DNA of 64,000 nucleotides. Source: Macrotrachela quadricornifera. Taxonomy: Eukaryota; Rotifera; Eurotatoria; Philodinida; Philodinidae. The notes under the pieces were generated by a model. It searched no databases and was not told the origin of the DNA. It was given only the letters and a program-made list of their open reading frames with translations. Numbering within the stretch: the stretch's first letter is position 1; the number at the start of each line of letters is the position of its first letter. The DNA lies in NCBI GenBank assembly GCA_022393335.1, contig JAJEKB010020889.1, forward strand, positions 541,936 to 605,935. The letters are read 5' to 3'. A program made the translations under genes and the position numbers. Of this stretch, positions 1-11,394 are shown one piece after another.

Positions 1-1761
1 GAAAAATAATCCTTTTTTGGTGATGTATCACTCATATTTTGTGTCTGAAAAAAAAGAGTATTGTTACATTGACAATATAAATGTGTTTTTTACCTTCTGT
101 CTATTTAAGAGAAGCGTTACTTATATATGTACATGGGAAAAGAACAAAAAGAAAAAGTAGAACATATGTATATCGACAAATACAAAACGGCGCAATTTGT
201 TCCGCTGTTCTTCTTAAAAACAGCACATTTACAACGTCAAATGTAACAAAAAGAAAGAAAAAAAACAACAACCATCATACTCTGAGTCATCGTTTTCTTT
301 TTTTCTTCTTTGGTCTTATGAAGTTATCGAAACACGCCAGCCGAAGAAATGTTGGTCACTGCATATAGAAGATAAAAATTAATTAAGATACGAATCGGTA
401 TTTTTACACAATACGCATTGCATATGATGACAGTGACAGAAAAGGAAAAAAAAACTATTTGGCTCATTTGAGCAGCCATTAAGCAGTGGAAAGAATTAGA
501 TGGCGCAATTAGACAAGAAAACATATTTATTTTATGAAAGAAAAAGACAGAAGATAGGATATCAGCTGCCAATCTGACAAACTGAATTCTCGAAAGGATG
601 AACACCAACTTTTTTTCGCTACATGAACTCAGTTAGGTGTGTTTGTAGTTGTGTGATGTGCTGTCCCATACTACTTTTCCTTTTTATCTTTGAGGATGAA
701 GGACTGATAGTCATTTGGCAATCGAGAATTATTCTTATATGCTTTCCACTGATCGCTATATATTTTTATCTCTGGAAGAATAAACTTTTCGATGAATGGA
801 AGAAAAATTTGAAAAAAGATAGGGTCCCTGCTTTTTTCTTATAGATCAATCGAAATGAGTTGATATTTGGGTTTTTATAATAATTCTTCACAGGCTTTTA
901 GATAGGCGTATCAAATTCAAAATCTAAAGTTTTTTCACAGCCACCCACCTATGCTTATGCTGGGTGATTTTCTGGCGGATCCTCTCTTAAACGCAACGAG
1001 AGTCATTCGTTCAAATCATCGTATGGAAGCAATTGCATCAATCGTGGTAGACATAAAATATATTAGTATATTTGTTCGTTTATTTATTAACGCAAAATAA
1101 GGAAAAAAATTTTCATAGTGTGAATTTCAGTTTTTGTATTTAAGGAACCCACTAAAGTCTAATAGCTAATGAATTTTATAATCTCTTGTTTATTGACTTG
1201 TCTCATATTTATTGATGTCAGACCCGCACGTGATAGAAAGAGTTCTTTTTCAAGACAACCGCCAACAGCCAAAAACTTAATTTAAGATTAAAAAAATTAA
1301 TAACGCATTTAATAAATATTCAATCAATAATAGCTCTCAGCTAAGAAAATATTATCATTAATATAACTACATTTAAAAGTAATAACTAACATCATGATTG
1401 ACTTAATTTTAATTACAAACACAATTATAAGAAAAAAGCCTCTAATTGAATCTTAGTAACTTCAAACTAAAAATCATTATTAATGATTGATACTTTATTT
1501 TAGAACAAAACACAGCTATTTCAATCTCAATTGAATTTCAAACTGATCTTCGACATATTTGCCAATTAATCACTATAACGAGTGTTGACGCTGCTGAAAA
1601 ATGCTCAAAATCATTTTTCTTTTTATTTCATTGCAGCAAAACATTTCATAAGAGTTAGCAGACTTAAAAAATTTAGCCTGCTACAAACCATATGGAAAAA
1701 AGTACAGATGCTTTTCGAAAGAGATGTGCATATATAAAATTATTTTTCTTTCCAACAAGTA
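1..1761. other. No gene recognised; AT-rich flank
   Basis: Short open frames occur here on both strands, but none has a recognisable motif, a sensible start or family pattern. A small hairpin-like stretch near 950-1030 resembled part of a tRNA but did not fold as one. The stretch ends at the left boundary of the mariner-type element. Confidence 0.5.
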
Positions 1762-1830
1762 TCAGAGGGTGTCCCAGAATTCTCCACGGAAAGTTTACTT
1801 AAATATCTCTTATATAACTCAAGCGATTTA
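1762..1830 (+). repeat. Left terminal inverted repeat of the mariner-type element
   Basis: This is the reverse complement, with a few mismatches, of 2980-3045. The shared core runs from AGGGTGTCCCAG to AAGCGATTTA. Confidence 0.85.
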
Positions 1831-1898
1831 TATCTCTTTTTTTTTTAATAATATTGTAGTATATTCTTTTAAGTTTTGTTCTGTATACTTTCAGATAA

Positions 1899-2920
1899 AT
1901 GTCTGTGCCTACAAACATTAGAATAAAAATAGTTTTGTTAATGGCTAAATTTGAATCATTTACGGTTGTGAAACGAAAATTATGGACCGAGTTTGGTAAA
2001 AACACACCAGGCGACACCACTATTAGAGAAACATTTCAGCGCTTTTGTGAAACTGGTACAGTTGAAGATCGAGAACATCCTGAAAGACCATCAGAAATTA
2101 CCCAAGAAAAGATTGGCAAAGTTGCTGAAGTTATTGAAAATGAACCACTATCGAGCGTTCGATCTGTTACAACAGCGTGCACCATTTCACGAACAACAGC
2201 ACATCGAATTATGACTGAACATCTATCATTGAAACCGTACAAGGTGAATTTGTACAAGAACTTTATGAAGAAGATATGCAAGACTGGGTTGAGGTGTGTA
2301 AAACTCTGATACCAATGTTAGAAGATAATCACATTCAACAAAATTTATTTTTTTCGGACGAAGCAACCTTTTATTTAAATGGATTAGTCAATAAACATAA
2401 CGTCAGATATTGGGCTGAAACAAATTCACATGTTACTATTGAAACAGTTATGAAATCTCCTAAACTCAACGTTTGGTGTACTATGTCAAAAAATCAATTA
2501 GTAGGGCCATATTTCTTTGAAGATGATATTGTTAACGGGAATAATTATCTGTCAATGTTTCAAAACTTTTTTATTTGGGAGATGAGGAAATTGCACAAGG
2601 TTCGATCTATCATATTTCAGCAAGATGGAGCTCCTGCTCATTTCTCAGCCGATGTACGACAGTATCTCGACAATCATTTTGCTAACAGGTGAATTGGAAG
2701 AGGTGATCCAATTCGGTGGGCTCCACGCTCACCGGATTTGCCTCCTCTTGATTTCTTTTTATGGGGTCATGTCAAAAATCTGACGGAATTAAAAAGAAGA
2801 ATCAACAACGAAATCAAATCAATTTCTAAAGAAACTTTGAATGATGTTTTTTCAAATATTGTAAAAAGGATGGATTTATGTATTTCAGTTGATGGTAATC
2901 ATTTTGAACATGTGTTGTAA
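1899..2920 (+). pseudogene. Transposase pseudogene, mariner/Tc1 family
   Basis: Reading starts at ATG 1899 with an N-terminal helix-turn-helix region (IRETFQRFCETGTVEDREHP), followed by the second HTH around SVRSVTTACTISRTTAHRI. Near 2250 the frame must shift by one base to continue into LYEEDMQDWVEVCKTL. The DDE/D catalytic domain follows: first Asp in FFSDEATFY, second in FQQDGAPAHF, third in RSPDLPPLDFF; 36 residues lie between the last two. At 2690-2692 a TGA interrupts the frame where relatives of this family usually have Trp before IGRG. The same frame then continues to a TAA at 2918-2920. The two lesions, one frameshift and one nonsense codon, mark it as a non-functional copy. Confidence 0.9.
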
Positions 2921-2979
2921 ACCAAATTATATGATATAAAACTTAAAAGAATATACTATCATTTTATAAAAAAAGCGAT

Positions 2980-3045
2980 TAAATCGCTTGAATTGTATAA
3001 GAGATATTTAAGTAAACTTTCCGCGGGGAATTCTGGGATACCCTG
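2980..3045 (-). repeat. Right terminal inverted repeat of the mariner-type element
   Basis: This mirrors 1762-1830. It ends at CCCTG, directly followed by TA at 3046-3047. Confidence 0.85.
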
Positions 3046-3823
3046 TAGAAAAACTTTATGAATATCTGTTCATATATATTTCGATTATGTGGAAGTGAAT
3101 CAGAAAAAGAACATTCAATACGAATGAGTTGATACGAAGACAATTGTCTTCCAGATGCTGACATGTTTGGTGGCTCTAAGTGGGCAAGGTCGGACAGTTT
3201 CAATCATTGCTATGTATACTCTTTTGTGATAACTAAAATTAACCAGTAAAGTTATCTGTGACCCGCGGTATTTATTAAATCCGGTGATTTACAGCGGTTA
3301 ACCATCGGTTGTACGAGTTAACCGCTAAAAGTAATCCGGTATTTATGACATGGAATATTAACATTAAAAAAACAACAAAGATTCGAATGCATATTGCCTA
3401 TTTTTCATAGAATAATTATTCAACTATTCGAACACTCATATCTTTATAATATGGCTTTTTTTTAGAATAAATATTATACTGTAAAATAAGAAATAAATTG
3501 TTTATTTGATCATGTGATAACATATAAGAAATCTAAATTCGAAGTATCTTAAAAACAATATATATGTAATAGTTTTTCTTTCTTTTTCATTTTTTGTCAC
3601 TTATGTTGTAACATTTGTCTTAAAGTCATGGCATATGATTGAAAATTCTCTTATTATTGTAGAGCAAAACATTTATTAGGTGTTACTAAAGTTATGAATC
3701 TGTATCCATCAATGTCAACATTATCAAGAATATTTTCGTTCGACCAACAGTCATTTCACATTTATTTCTCTAAGAACAAATGTCGATATTCGCGTTGCTC
3801 AAGAAATTTAGAAAATTTTCGAA
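3046..3823. other. Intergenic, nothing recognised
   Basis: AT-rich sequence between the mariner-type element and the hydrolase gene. I see no conserved coding pattern and no repeat with clear ends. Confidence 0.5.
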
Positions 3824-4765
3824 TCATGGATTATTAATATCAAAGTTAACTGAAATATCACTAAGTTTTTCCATTAAGATGAAATAAAAAAAGAACAATA
3901 AAACAAAATGTATAGAAAAATGCGTGCTCGAAGCTGAATTGCGAGATATTTGATCTAAAAAATTTCGCACTCTTTCATGCACATCATCTATAGCTACAAC
4001 ATTCTCAGGATTTGAATAATTGGCACCACCTGATACAAATCCATGTATCATATTGGAATATGTTATATATTGAGATTGATTGGCTACTCGTGGACTTGTC
4101 CATTGTTCGATGACACTGGAAATATTGGGCTTCAACGGTGGATCATCACCTGCAGCAATAAATAAGATTGGTTGTTGTAATTGACGAATTTCGTCTTCTG
4201 TTAACCATGCACCATGAATTGAGAGGCCTGTAAAAAATAGTGTTGATAGATTTGAGCAAGCACGAACAACTTGTAAACCGCCCCAACAAAAACCGATAAC
4301 AGCAATGCGACGAGATGGTTTTGTTTTTCGAAGCCAAGAAGCAACATTGATGAGATCAGATGATATTTGAGACCAGTTACCAATTTGTGCTAGTACTGTG
4401 GTCAAATTGCTCATGTGTGGTGATGCTGTTTTACCGCGAAAAAAATCCGGCATAGCAACTTGAACTTTGTATTGGGCAGAGAGACGATCACAGAATACAC
4501 GTGTTTGACTTATATTGAATCCAAAAACGTCATACATAACAATAATCGATAGATCGTTAATTGAAATGGCATCACTACCAACCGTATAGACATTGACATT
4601 TTCTACCTGAATTACGACACCTTTCGGATAAGTCTCATTCCACAACGATGTTGCTTGGTTAGTTTGACTTTCTAAAATGAAAAATTTATCTTTATAGTAC
4701 AACTATAACGATACGAACTTACCCGAGAAGCCAATAAACAGAATTAGTAGATAGAGCAAAATCAT
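3824..4765 (-). CDS. Dienelactone hydrolase family protein, secreted, two exons
   Basis: An alpha/beta hydrolase of the dienelactone hydrolase family. The family hydrolyses dienelactones or related esters with a Cys-His-Asp triad. The triad is visible: nucleophile Cys in GFCWGG, Asp in AAGDDPP and His in MIHGF, with DVFGF upstream. I choose a start at ATG 4765-4763, in a 43-bp first exon encoding a signal-peptide-like run (MILLYLLILFIGFS). A GTAAGT donor at 4722 and a TTTTAG acceptor at 4672-4673 bound a 51-bp intron, and the join keeps frame (phase 1). The spliced product is about 296 residues. Near the C-terminus, FVLLFFFYFIL is a hydrophobic segment that could be a membrane anchor. The natural substrate cannot be told. 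Family assignment is firm; the exact 3' end is less so. Confidence 0.85.
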
Positions 4766-5827
4766 TGTATTATTGTTGATACTCTTTTCGAAAATGATAC
4801 GCGATCGATATTAAAGACGAGAACAGTCATAAAGCTCAAGACAAATATTTGATCAAGATGATGGAGCAAAATAAGAAAAAGATAAGGCAACATATAACGA
4901 GATATATTGGGTATTATAAAGATACAATACTCTACTTTATATACTTGATTATTTGATCTAGGATAATAATTTATTGATGCATTCATCAGTTGTGCATCTA
5001 TTTATTTGTGTAACACACAGCAACTAGCTACCTTGTGAGCGAAGATGAGTCTACCATGATCAATACCTTACATCTTATTAGAATGTGGAAAAACAGCGAT
5101 ATCAAGGTGCGTTTTCTCAGTAAATATACCCGATTTTTTGCGATATGGGCTGTAGCTTCTGTAGTAAAAAATAAAATCTCAGTTTTTTTTCGATAGAAGA
5201 TACAATCAGATCATTGTTGTAGAACGTATTTATTCAGATTGTGTGCAGGACTTTTATCAACATTGCAACAGATACCGATTCATCAGCTCAAGATGCGAGT
5301 TCTACCAGCGAGCTAAAGGAGATTTTGCTTGTAGCCTTCCCATGGGAACAGTAATCTGTAACTTTTCTTGTTCGATCAACTATTAAAAATTGTCCGCCAT
5401 TCATTTTATGACTAACTATTAAGTTTATTTTTATACACAAGAAATCAGACAATGTATATAAAATGTTTTACATATCATTTTGTATATATTTATTCTGAAT
5501 ACGAACTAATTTCAAATAAACACAAAATCAACGAAAAAGATCTTTATTGAACTTTTATATTAAGAAAAATTGACTGGTCAATGTCGTGTACAGAGAAGAC
5601 TCTGTTTATTTTCTTTCTTTTGCTATGATATTAATATAAATTAAATAATCTTTATCATTGAAATCTTTGTATTTTGTATACAGAGCATTAGCGGCGACTT
5701 TCACAATCTTGAGGGTGGGTGAGGGTAAGTAAAAAGCACACCGTGACGCGTGTCGACCTTGCTAAAGGGTCTTATGTGGTTGTTATGATCTCGTAATCAT
5801 CTTGAATGGTTCAAAGATGAGAAGTAG
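4766..5827. other. Intergenic, nothing recognised
   Basis: There are no convincing exons on either strand. A G-rich patch (GGGTGGGTGAGGG, near 5713) and a GC-richer stretch to about 5780 break the AT-rich background and may be a piece of a small mobile element, but no ends are visible. Confidence 0.45.
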
Positions 5828-6250
5828 ATTAAAGAATCTGTACTTCTCTCATCATTCTCTTGTTTTTATTCTGAGATATGTATCCAAGAATTACGGCAAG
5901 TATTGAATAAATTTTCTTATGATACACAATATGATGACGATCCATCTGTCAAACTGAATTCTTCCTTCATACGATTTAACATTGATGATACTGTTGAAAC
6001 ATTGGCTTATGAAATGTTTATTGAATCATGGATACACAATGTGTCTTATAAAAGATTTTTCAACAGTTGTACTTCAAATTATTGTACTTATACTTATCAT
6101 TATCGATTTGATACATTTGAACTGTTAATTACATTTTTAAGTATATTTACTGGTTTGTCTTCTGAAATTCGTTTTATTGTACCTTATCTTATCAAAATTA
6201 TCAAAAAGATTCGAAATCGTTTTCGCATTCGTATCGTTCCATTGCAATGA
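5828..6250 (+). pseudogene. 3' fragment of a membrane-protein gene, no start
   Basis: An open frame runs from just after a TAG at 5825 to TGA 6248-6250 and has no ATG at its beginning. The C-terminal part has a Cys-rich motif (NSCTSNYCTYTYHYRFD), then one hydrophobic segment (LLITFLSIFTGL and on) and a basic tail (KIIKKIRNRFRIR). From general familiarity it resembles the C-terminal end of a large multi-copy membrane-protein family of bdelloids with a C-x5-C-x-Y-T motif before the last membrane span. Upstream exons expected for such a protein are not seen. I therefore call it a fragment, although an unrecognised upstream exon is possible. Confidence 0.4.
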
Positions 6251-6609
6251 TTAGCTCCATCTAATACATTTTGTTCGAGTATATATTGTATATGTCTACT
6301 GCTTATTAATATGAAATGCTTTCTATTAAGTATAATAAAAATCTCATTGAATAAAGTGATGAAAAATCATGATAATACTTTTCCCCATGTATCAGGATTT
6401 TAACTAATTTACTACTACGTAGTAGATTTAATTCAATAGTTCTTGAAAGTATCAAATCTTTAAATTTTTACTTAAATATTGAATCAAGATTTTATCACAT
6501 ACTTAAAAAGTTTTAAATGTTTAATCAAGATTGAAACAAAAGGAATACTGTTAATTAGTCTTTTGTACGTTCTTTTATTTATAAACGAAATTTTATTGAC
6601 TAATTCATA
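6251..6609. other. Intergenic, nothing recognised
   Basis: Very AT-rich sequence between two convergent pseudogenes. No feature is seen. Confidence 0.5.
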
Positions 6610-8571
6610 TTACCACCATATATAAACAATGTTATTATTAAATTTAGAAAATTTGGTTAAGTAATTATTAATTAGTCTATTTGATTTAATTAGAGTCTTC
6701 ATTCTATTGAATTCGGTCTTTGACATATGTTTAATACATAATGAATACAAATGATAAGTTTGATTATTATTTCTTGATAATAACCATAGTAAAATTAATC
6801 TGAAATCTCTTCCAAGTGTTCTAAGTGTAAGATATTGTAATCGAGGACAAAGATTTATAAAAAATTTTAATTGTTCAAATGTACATTCTGAATTAATAGT
6901 TAAATATTTATTATTATTTTTATTCGATACTATTTGAAAATGTTGTCATTGTTGATATTAGATTAAATTATTTTCATTAAGAAATGAAAATTTTAGTATC
7001 AATGTATGAATATAATGTGTAAAATTTAATAATTCAATTACATTTGAAAAATTGATTAAAACAATCAACAATAACTAATGTAGTTAATTGTTGTAGAGAA
7101 AGAATACGATTGAGAATTGTTGAAAGAGAATAATGATCTTTATTAAGAACATAATGCCAAAGAGTAAGTTTGGTAGTATTTGGAAAATAATTTATACAAT
7201 TTATCATTGCTTTTTCATATAATATTTCAATATGTTTAACTGAATGTATATACGTTTTTTCATCATGTAAAGAGTTATTCTCATTTCTGTCTCTATATAA
7301 TTTGTAATGTTAATGATAAAAATAAATTATTAAACAAAAACAAAAAGTTTATTTTTACCTGTATGGATGAGATGAATATAAATTTACAATAAAACCAAAT
7401 ATATTCTGCTCAAAACAATATTCAAAAAACCATTGTCGTTCAAACCAAAATGAAGAATTAAATTGATTGATCATATTCTCAAATGTTGATTGATTAGTTT
7501 GTTTAAATTTAAATTGAATATCAAAGATTTTTAAATATGATATATGAGATAATATTAATCGTTTCCATCGATTTCCATCTACATATTTTCCTTCATAATT
7601 TGTCGATATATGTAAGACTTGAAGTTGATGAAAACAATTTTTAATTAATAATTCAAATTTATCAAAATTTATCATTACTTTATGTATTGACAAGTGTGTT
7701 AAATGATTTAATACAGTTGAAAATGTATTTATTTGGTTGTCAAATGGTTCATTTAGTTCTTGAATTGAAAGATGATGAAGTTGAGGTACATATGATAAAA
7801 GTCTATCGAGTTTCTTAAGACATAAACTATTTTTAATAACAAGATGTTCAATAGAACTATATTCATTAGTAGCAAAGGGTAATGTTTCATCATAATTATC
7901 TTCTGAAATATCAACTTTACAATATTTAAGCGTAGGTAAACGAAATAATTGATGATAAAGATTATTATTACATCAAATAGTATCAGCAGAAATAATAACT
8001 AAAGAATAAAGTTTAGGTAAGGAAATTAATTGTTTAAGAAGATTTATAAGGTATCGTTTTTCTATATTATTAATAACAAGTATTTCCAATTGAATTAAAT
8101 TTGGTTATTATAGCAAATGAATATGGTTTAAAAACTAAATCGATCATAAATGGATTTGCTAAATGAAGAGATTTAATTCGATGTTTATTAGGTATGATAT
8201 AATGTGTATAATAATCTTCAAAAGTTGATTATGACATAGATGATATATTGAGTTCGATAGAATGAATTGAATGATTAACAAGATCTTGAAATCGTATATT
8301 AAGATTGAAAAATGCCTTATATACATGATAAAAGTTGAGATAATCAAAAATTTCATAGAATATTTCATTAGAAAGAGCTTCGAGGTTTGTGGATGAACTA
8401 AAAGGTAAAATAATATATCATTTTCATTAACTTTCTTCAATTGAATTTTTTCGTACTACAAATAAAGAATGTAAAACGTTAAAAATACCTATTATTTAAT
8501 AATTTTTTTCTCTTGCTATTATGATAATCATTAGTTATAATGTTTTTTCGTTGTTGTTTTGTTTGTTCCAT
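6610..8571 (-). pseudogene. F-box / leucine-rich-repeat-like pseudogene
   Basis: Reading the minus strand from ATG 8571, a first exon (MEQTKQQRKN..., rich in Lys) ends at a GT near 8489. A second exon then holds an F-box-like stretch (LSNEIFYEIFDYLNFYHVYK) followed by leucine-rich segments (LPTLKYCKVDI, YVPQLHHLSIQEL, LNHLTHLSIHKV). A donor near 7354 and an acceptor near 7294 frame another short intron, and a final exon ends at TAA 6610-6612 after IVYIWW. The copy is dead. In-frame stops occur in the F-box exon (near 8236) and near 7978, frameshifts occur near 8100 and 7050, and there are several stops around 6950. F-box proteins normally recruit substrates to SCF ubiquitin ligases; this copy cannot. 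Exon edges are approximate because of the decay. Confidence 0.75.
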
Positions 8572-9127
8572 ACTGATATTAGAGTAGAGTTTTTGTCACA
8601 ATCTATTTAATAGTGCACAGGACGAACACGAAAAATTTCATAATCAAAGTTGCTTGCTTTTGATGATATAAAGAAAGATGATAAAGCAAAGTGAGAGAGA
8701 GATTGTATTTGTCATGACTCAAAAATAAATGATGATAGCAAATATATTTATGATACTAGAAAATCAAAATTATCTTAAGGATGTAGGTAGGACAAAAATG
8801 CCTATGTTGATACTGCCTATTAACTTGTAAGAATTTTCGGTTGAGAAAAATTTGATTTCCATAAGAACTAAGACAATTAATTGAAACTACGTAATTTAAA
8901 TTACTGCATTCGGCGAAAGCTTTATAATTGATATTTGTATGTAAGAATCGATGAATAGAATAAATTACATTTAAAAGTATTATTTTTGGTTAATATAAGT
9001 GAGTTTAATGGAAAGTCAATATCGAAGGAAATTCATATTCAATTAGCGTTATTTATTCAGAAAAAAAAACATATTTATACAAGTTTTTCGGATCATATTA
9101 GATTAGTTTTAATGAAAAAATCAGAAT
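8572..9127. other. Intergenic, nothing recognised
   Basis: 5' flank of the F-box pseudogene and 3' flank of the ADP-ribosyltransferase gene. No motif or repeat is recognised. Confidence 0.5.
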
Positions 9128-10771
9128 TTAAATAAGAGCGGTTTTTATCTCTTCCAAATCATTTACAAGTTGAATTGAAGCCTCATGATCAGGTGCAAAA
9201 AACTTATTTTGGATAACAAGTGCTTGTTCTAAAAGTGATACTGCTTGTTGGTAATCACCATTATTTTTATAGATTAATCCTAGTTGGTGATAATTGCCAG
9301 CCATCGTTTGATGACCGGGAGGATATAACTTTTTTCTAATTTCTAAAGACTCTTCGAGATATTCTTGCGCATTTTGATTATCATTGGTAGAATAATAGAG
9401 TGCTCCTATACGATCATACAGGGCAGCCAATTCATGATGTATGGGTGGTAGTGAATTTCTCATGATATATAGTGCCTGGATATAATGTTCCAAAGCTTCA
9501 TTGTCTAACAGTAGTTTATGTTGTATGTGATCAATAGCCATGTGAATACGCGCAATGTCTGGATGATTCTCTGGAAGACATTTGACCCAGATGTGCAATT
9601 TCTGCTCATACATAAGGATTGACTCGTCAAACTTATTCTGAAACATTTTAGCATCACAGATATTGTAAAGGCACATAGCTACGTCTTGATCATCATCACC
9701 GTATGCTTTTTTGTAAATGTTCATGGCTTTCTGGTAAAATTCAATTGCGCGATCGAGTTCATTCTTTCTCATATAGGCTACACCACAACAAGTATATGTA
9801 TTTGCTATGCTTGGACTATCTTCAGAAAGTATTTCAAGTTTTTTTGCCAAGGCTTTTTCGTAATATTCGAGGCTTTCTTGAAAATTACCACGATCATCAA
9901 GTACATTACCTAATTGATGATAGACATGTGTGATCAGTGGATCATCGGTAGGTAGTTCCTGGAGAATGTTGCGGAAGAATTCTTCAACTTGTTCCATTTT
10001 ACTAGCATTAGCAAGAACAATACCGTAAGTTAATGGTTCACATTCTGGTGGTATATCTTCACGCATGTGTTCGAATAATTTTGTAAGATGATGATCATCA
10101 TCACTGCAAAGAAGTAGTTTTATTACATTGATACTGTCAACTTTTAAGTCAATATCGACAATGCGAAAAATACTACCAGCTATAAATAAGACTTCTGATT
10201 CATCCGGAAATGCACTCTTTTCTGTGATGTTAGCAAACGGCTTCATAGATGGCGAATGTTCATTAATATTGATTTCGAAGAGTACAGACGTTAATTCTTC
10301 TTCTAGAATTTTTTCAGGAAGCAAAAAGATAGCATGAGCTCGTTTAAGTGTTGTAGAAAAAAAAGAGTTCATTGATACGAGTTCACCAATTTTAAAACGT
10401 TCCAATTCGAATTTTGATATCAATTGTCCTCGATAGACTTGAGTAAACGAATTTGGTGCACTATACTGTTGTTTAATGAGTTGATGATAAATATCTCTTA
10501 TAAAAACACGCATCAAATAGAGTGCATCTATGCTTTGGACATGAAAAGTCTTGTTTAAAACACGATAAAAAAAGGAATCTTGTGTGTACCAAAGCAGCGT
10601 TTGATCAGCCAAATAACTCGATTCAAATTCATCAATCTTTTCCAACACATATGCATTATCTGCATACTCTTGACGAAAATATGCGATTGCCGACGTTTTT
10701 TCGCTGCTACTTGAGCTCATGGTAAGAAGTGATTCGAGAAGAAGCTGAAAATGAAGAAATTCTCCATCCAT
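9128..10771 (-). CDS. ADP-ribosyltransferase with TPR array (copy 1)
   Basis: An arginine-type mono-ADP-ribosyltransferase (ART) domain is joined to tetratricopeptide repeats. Such enzymes move ADP-ribose from NAD+ to a target side chain. The R-S-E signature is complete: R114 in QVYRGQ, S139 in SFFSTT, and E191-S-E193 in DESEVLF. From about residue 230 onwards come 42-residue TPRs of the kinesin-light-chain type (for example NYHQLGLIYKNNGDYQQAVS), about seven units. Paralogues at 14.4, 55.8 and 59.4 kb carry an additional N-terminal domain. Here that domain lies upstream (10772-11394), cut off by two in-frame TGA codons. If this gene is expressed it must start at or near ATG 10771 and make a 547-residue protein lacking that domain. 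The ART and TPR part has no lesion. Target protein and cell location are unknown. Confidence 0.8.
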   Translation of the reverse strand: MDGEFLHFQLLLESLLTMSSSSSEKTSAIAYFRQEYADNAYVLEKIDEFESSYLADQTLLWYTQDSFFYRVLNKTFHVQSIDALYLMRVFIRDIYHQLIKQQYSAPNSFTQVYRGQLISKFELERFKIGELVSMNSFFSTTLKRAHAIFLLPEKILEEELTSVLFEININEHSPSMKPFANITEKSAFPDESEVLFIAGSIFRIVDIDLKVDSINVIKLLLCSDDDHHLTKLFEHMREDIPPECEPLTYGIVLANASKMEQVEEFFRNILQELPTDDPLITHVYHQLGNVLDDRGNFQESLEYYEKALAKKLEILSEDSPSIANTYTCCGVAYMRKNELDRAIEFYQKAMNIYKKAYGDDDQDVAMCLYNICDAKMFQNKFDESILMYEQKLHIWVKCLPENHPDIARIHMAIDHIQHKLLLDNEALEHYIQALYIMRNSLPPIHHELAALYDRIGALYYSTNDNQNAQEYLEESLEIRKKLYPPGHQTMAGNYHQLGLIYKNNGDYQQAVSLLEQALVIQNKFFAPDHEASIQLVNDLEEIKTALI

Positions 10772-11394
10772 TTCAATCGAGGTATTATCTTCTTCATCTG
10801 AACCATCTATTTGAAAAGTATCAAATCCTAATGGTTTGAGTCAGCAAGTTCTTCTTCTTTCATCGCTTCTGATCTTGTCGATTAGTTTATCAATTTCGGT
10901 CGAGTTTTCAACAAGTCACACCTACGTTACTATGTTTTGAATCAAAACAGTCAAATTAGAAGAAATTTATCTTACCTTTTTGAATTCAGAAGTCCATTTC
11001 TCCCAGTTTATTCTGTTCGCAGAACGAATATAAATAACCCTTATAGATGGTAAACTGTGAAATCTGGTTATTATCTCGAGTGTGAGTGAGTCATTAATGA
11101 TTAGTACGATCTGATAATGATCATTATGAAGAATATATTCTTCGCATTCGTCAACGTCTTGAAACCTTGAGATCTGAATTTCATTGGATCGATGCCTTTT
11201 GTGACGATTGATAGTTTCGGTGTTTATATCCAGCCATAAAACTTGTATGCTGTCTAGAAGAAGTAATACAAGTAAATAAGCAATGTTTACGGAATCTCTA
11301 TATCGGCATGCTTAATCAACAATATTGCTCAAATAATTTTTCTCTTACTTTGATCATTCAATTTATTGTCAACACTAAGTTTTTTCGACTGCAT
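10772..11394 (-). pseudogene. Disrupted 5' exons of ART-TPR copy 1
   Basis: The missing N-terminal domain of the neighbouring gene can be read here. Exon 1 is 11394-11349 (ATG; MQSKKLSVDNKLNDQ) with donor GTAAGA. Exon 2 is 11253-10976 (SIQVLWLDINTETINRH, then FQDVDECEEYILHNDHY and IVLIINDS). A consensus donor at 10975 and an acceptor at 10922-10923 follow. Exon 3 then opens GTG TGA: the second codon (10918-10916) is a stop where the paralogue at 57.5 kb has GTA CGA, so a CGA-to-TGA change is likely. A second TGA in the same frame lies at 10843-10841. Splice sites and frames otherwise fit perfectly, which points to recent loss. An alternative is an unusual splice that avoids both stops; I could not find one in phase. 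Confidence 0.7.

Larger units (their letters stand above)
1762..3045 (+). mobile_element. mariner/Tc1-type (IS630 superfamily) DNA transposon, inactive
   Basis: The element is about 1.28 kb, a normal mariner size. Its two ends are imperfect inverted repeats of about 65 bp that both begin around AGGGT(G/A)TCCCAGAATTC. A TA dinucleotide lies at or within two bases of each end, as expected for the TA target duplication of this superfamily. A single transposase gene fills the interior on the plus strand, but it carries a frameshift and a nonsense codon, so this copy cannot make transposase. The high similarity of the two terminal repeats and the few coding lesions suggest a fairly young death. 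No neighbouring gene appears interrupted by it. Confidence 0.9.

Noticed and set aside
940..1030. tRNA-like stretch with a GTTCAAATC box
   Set aside because: The T-stem does not pair and the D-arm and acceptor stem are absent.
5700..5730. G-rich GGGTGGGTGAGGG considered as a telomeric repeat remnant
   Set aside because: Only a couple of irregular units, not a tandem array, and not matching a regular telomere unit.
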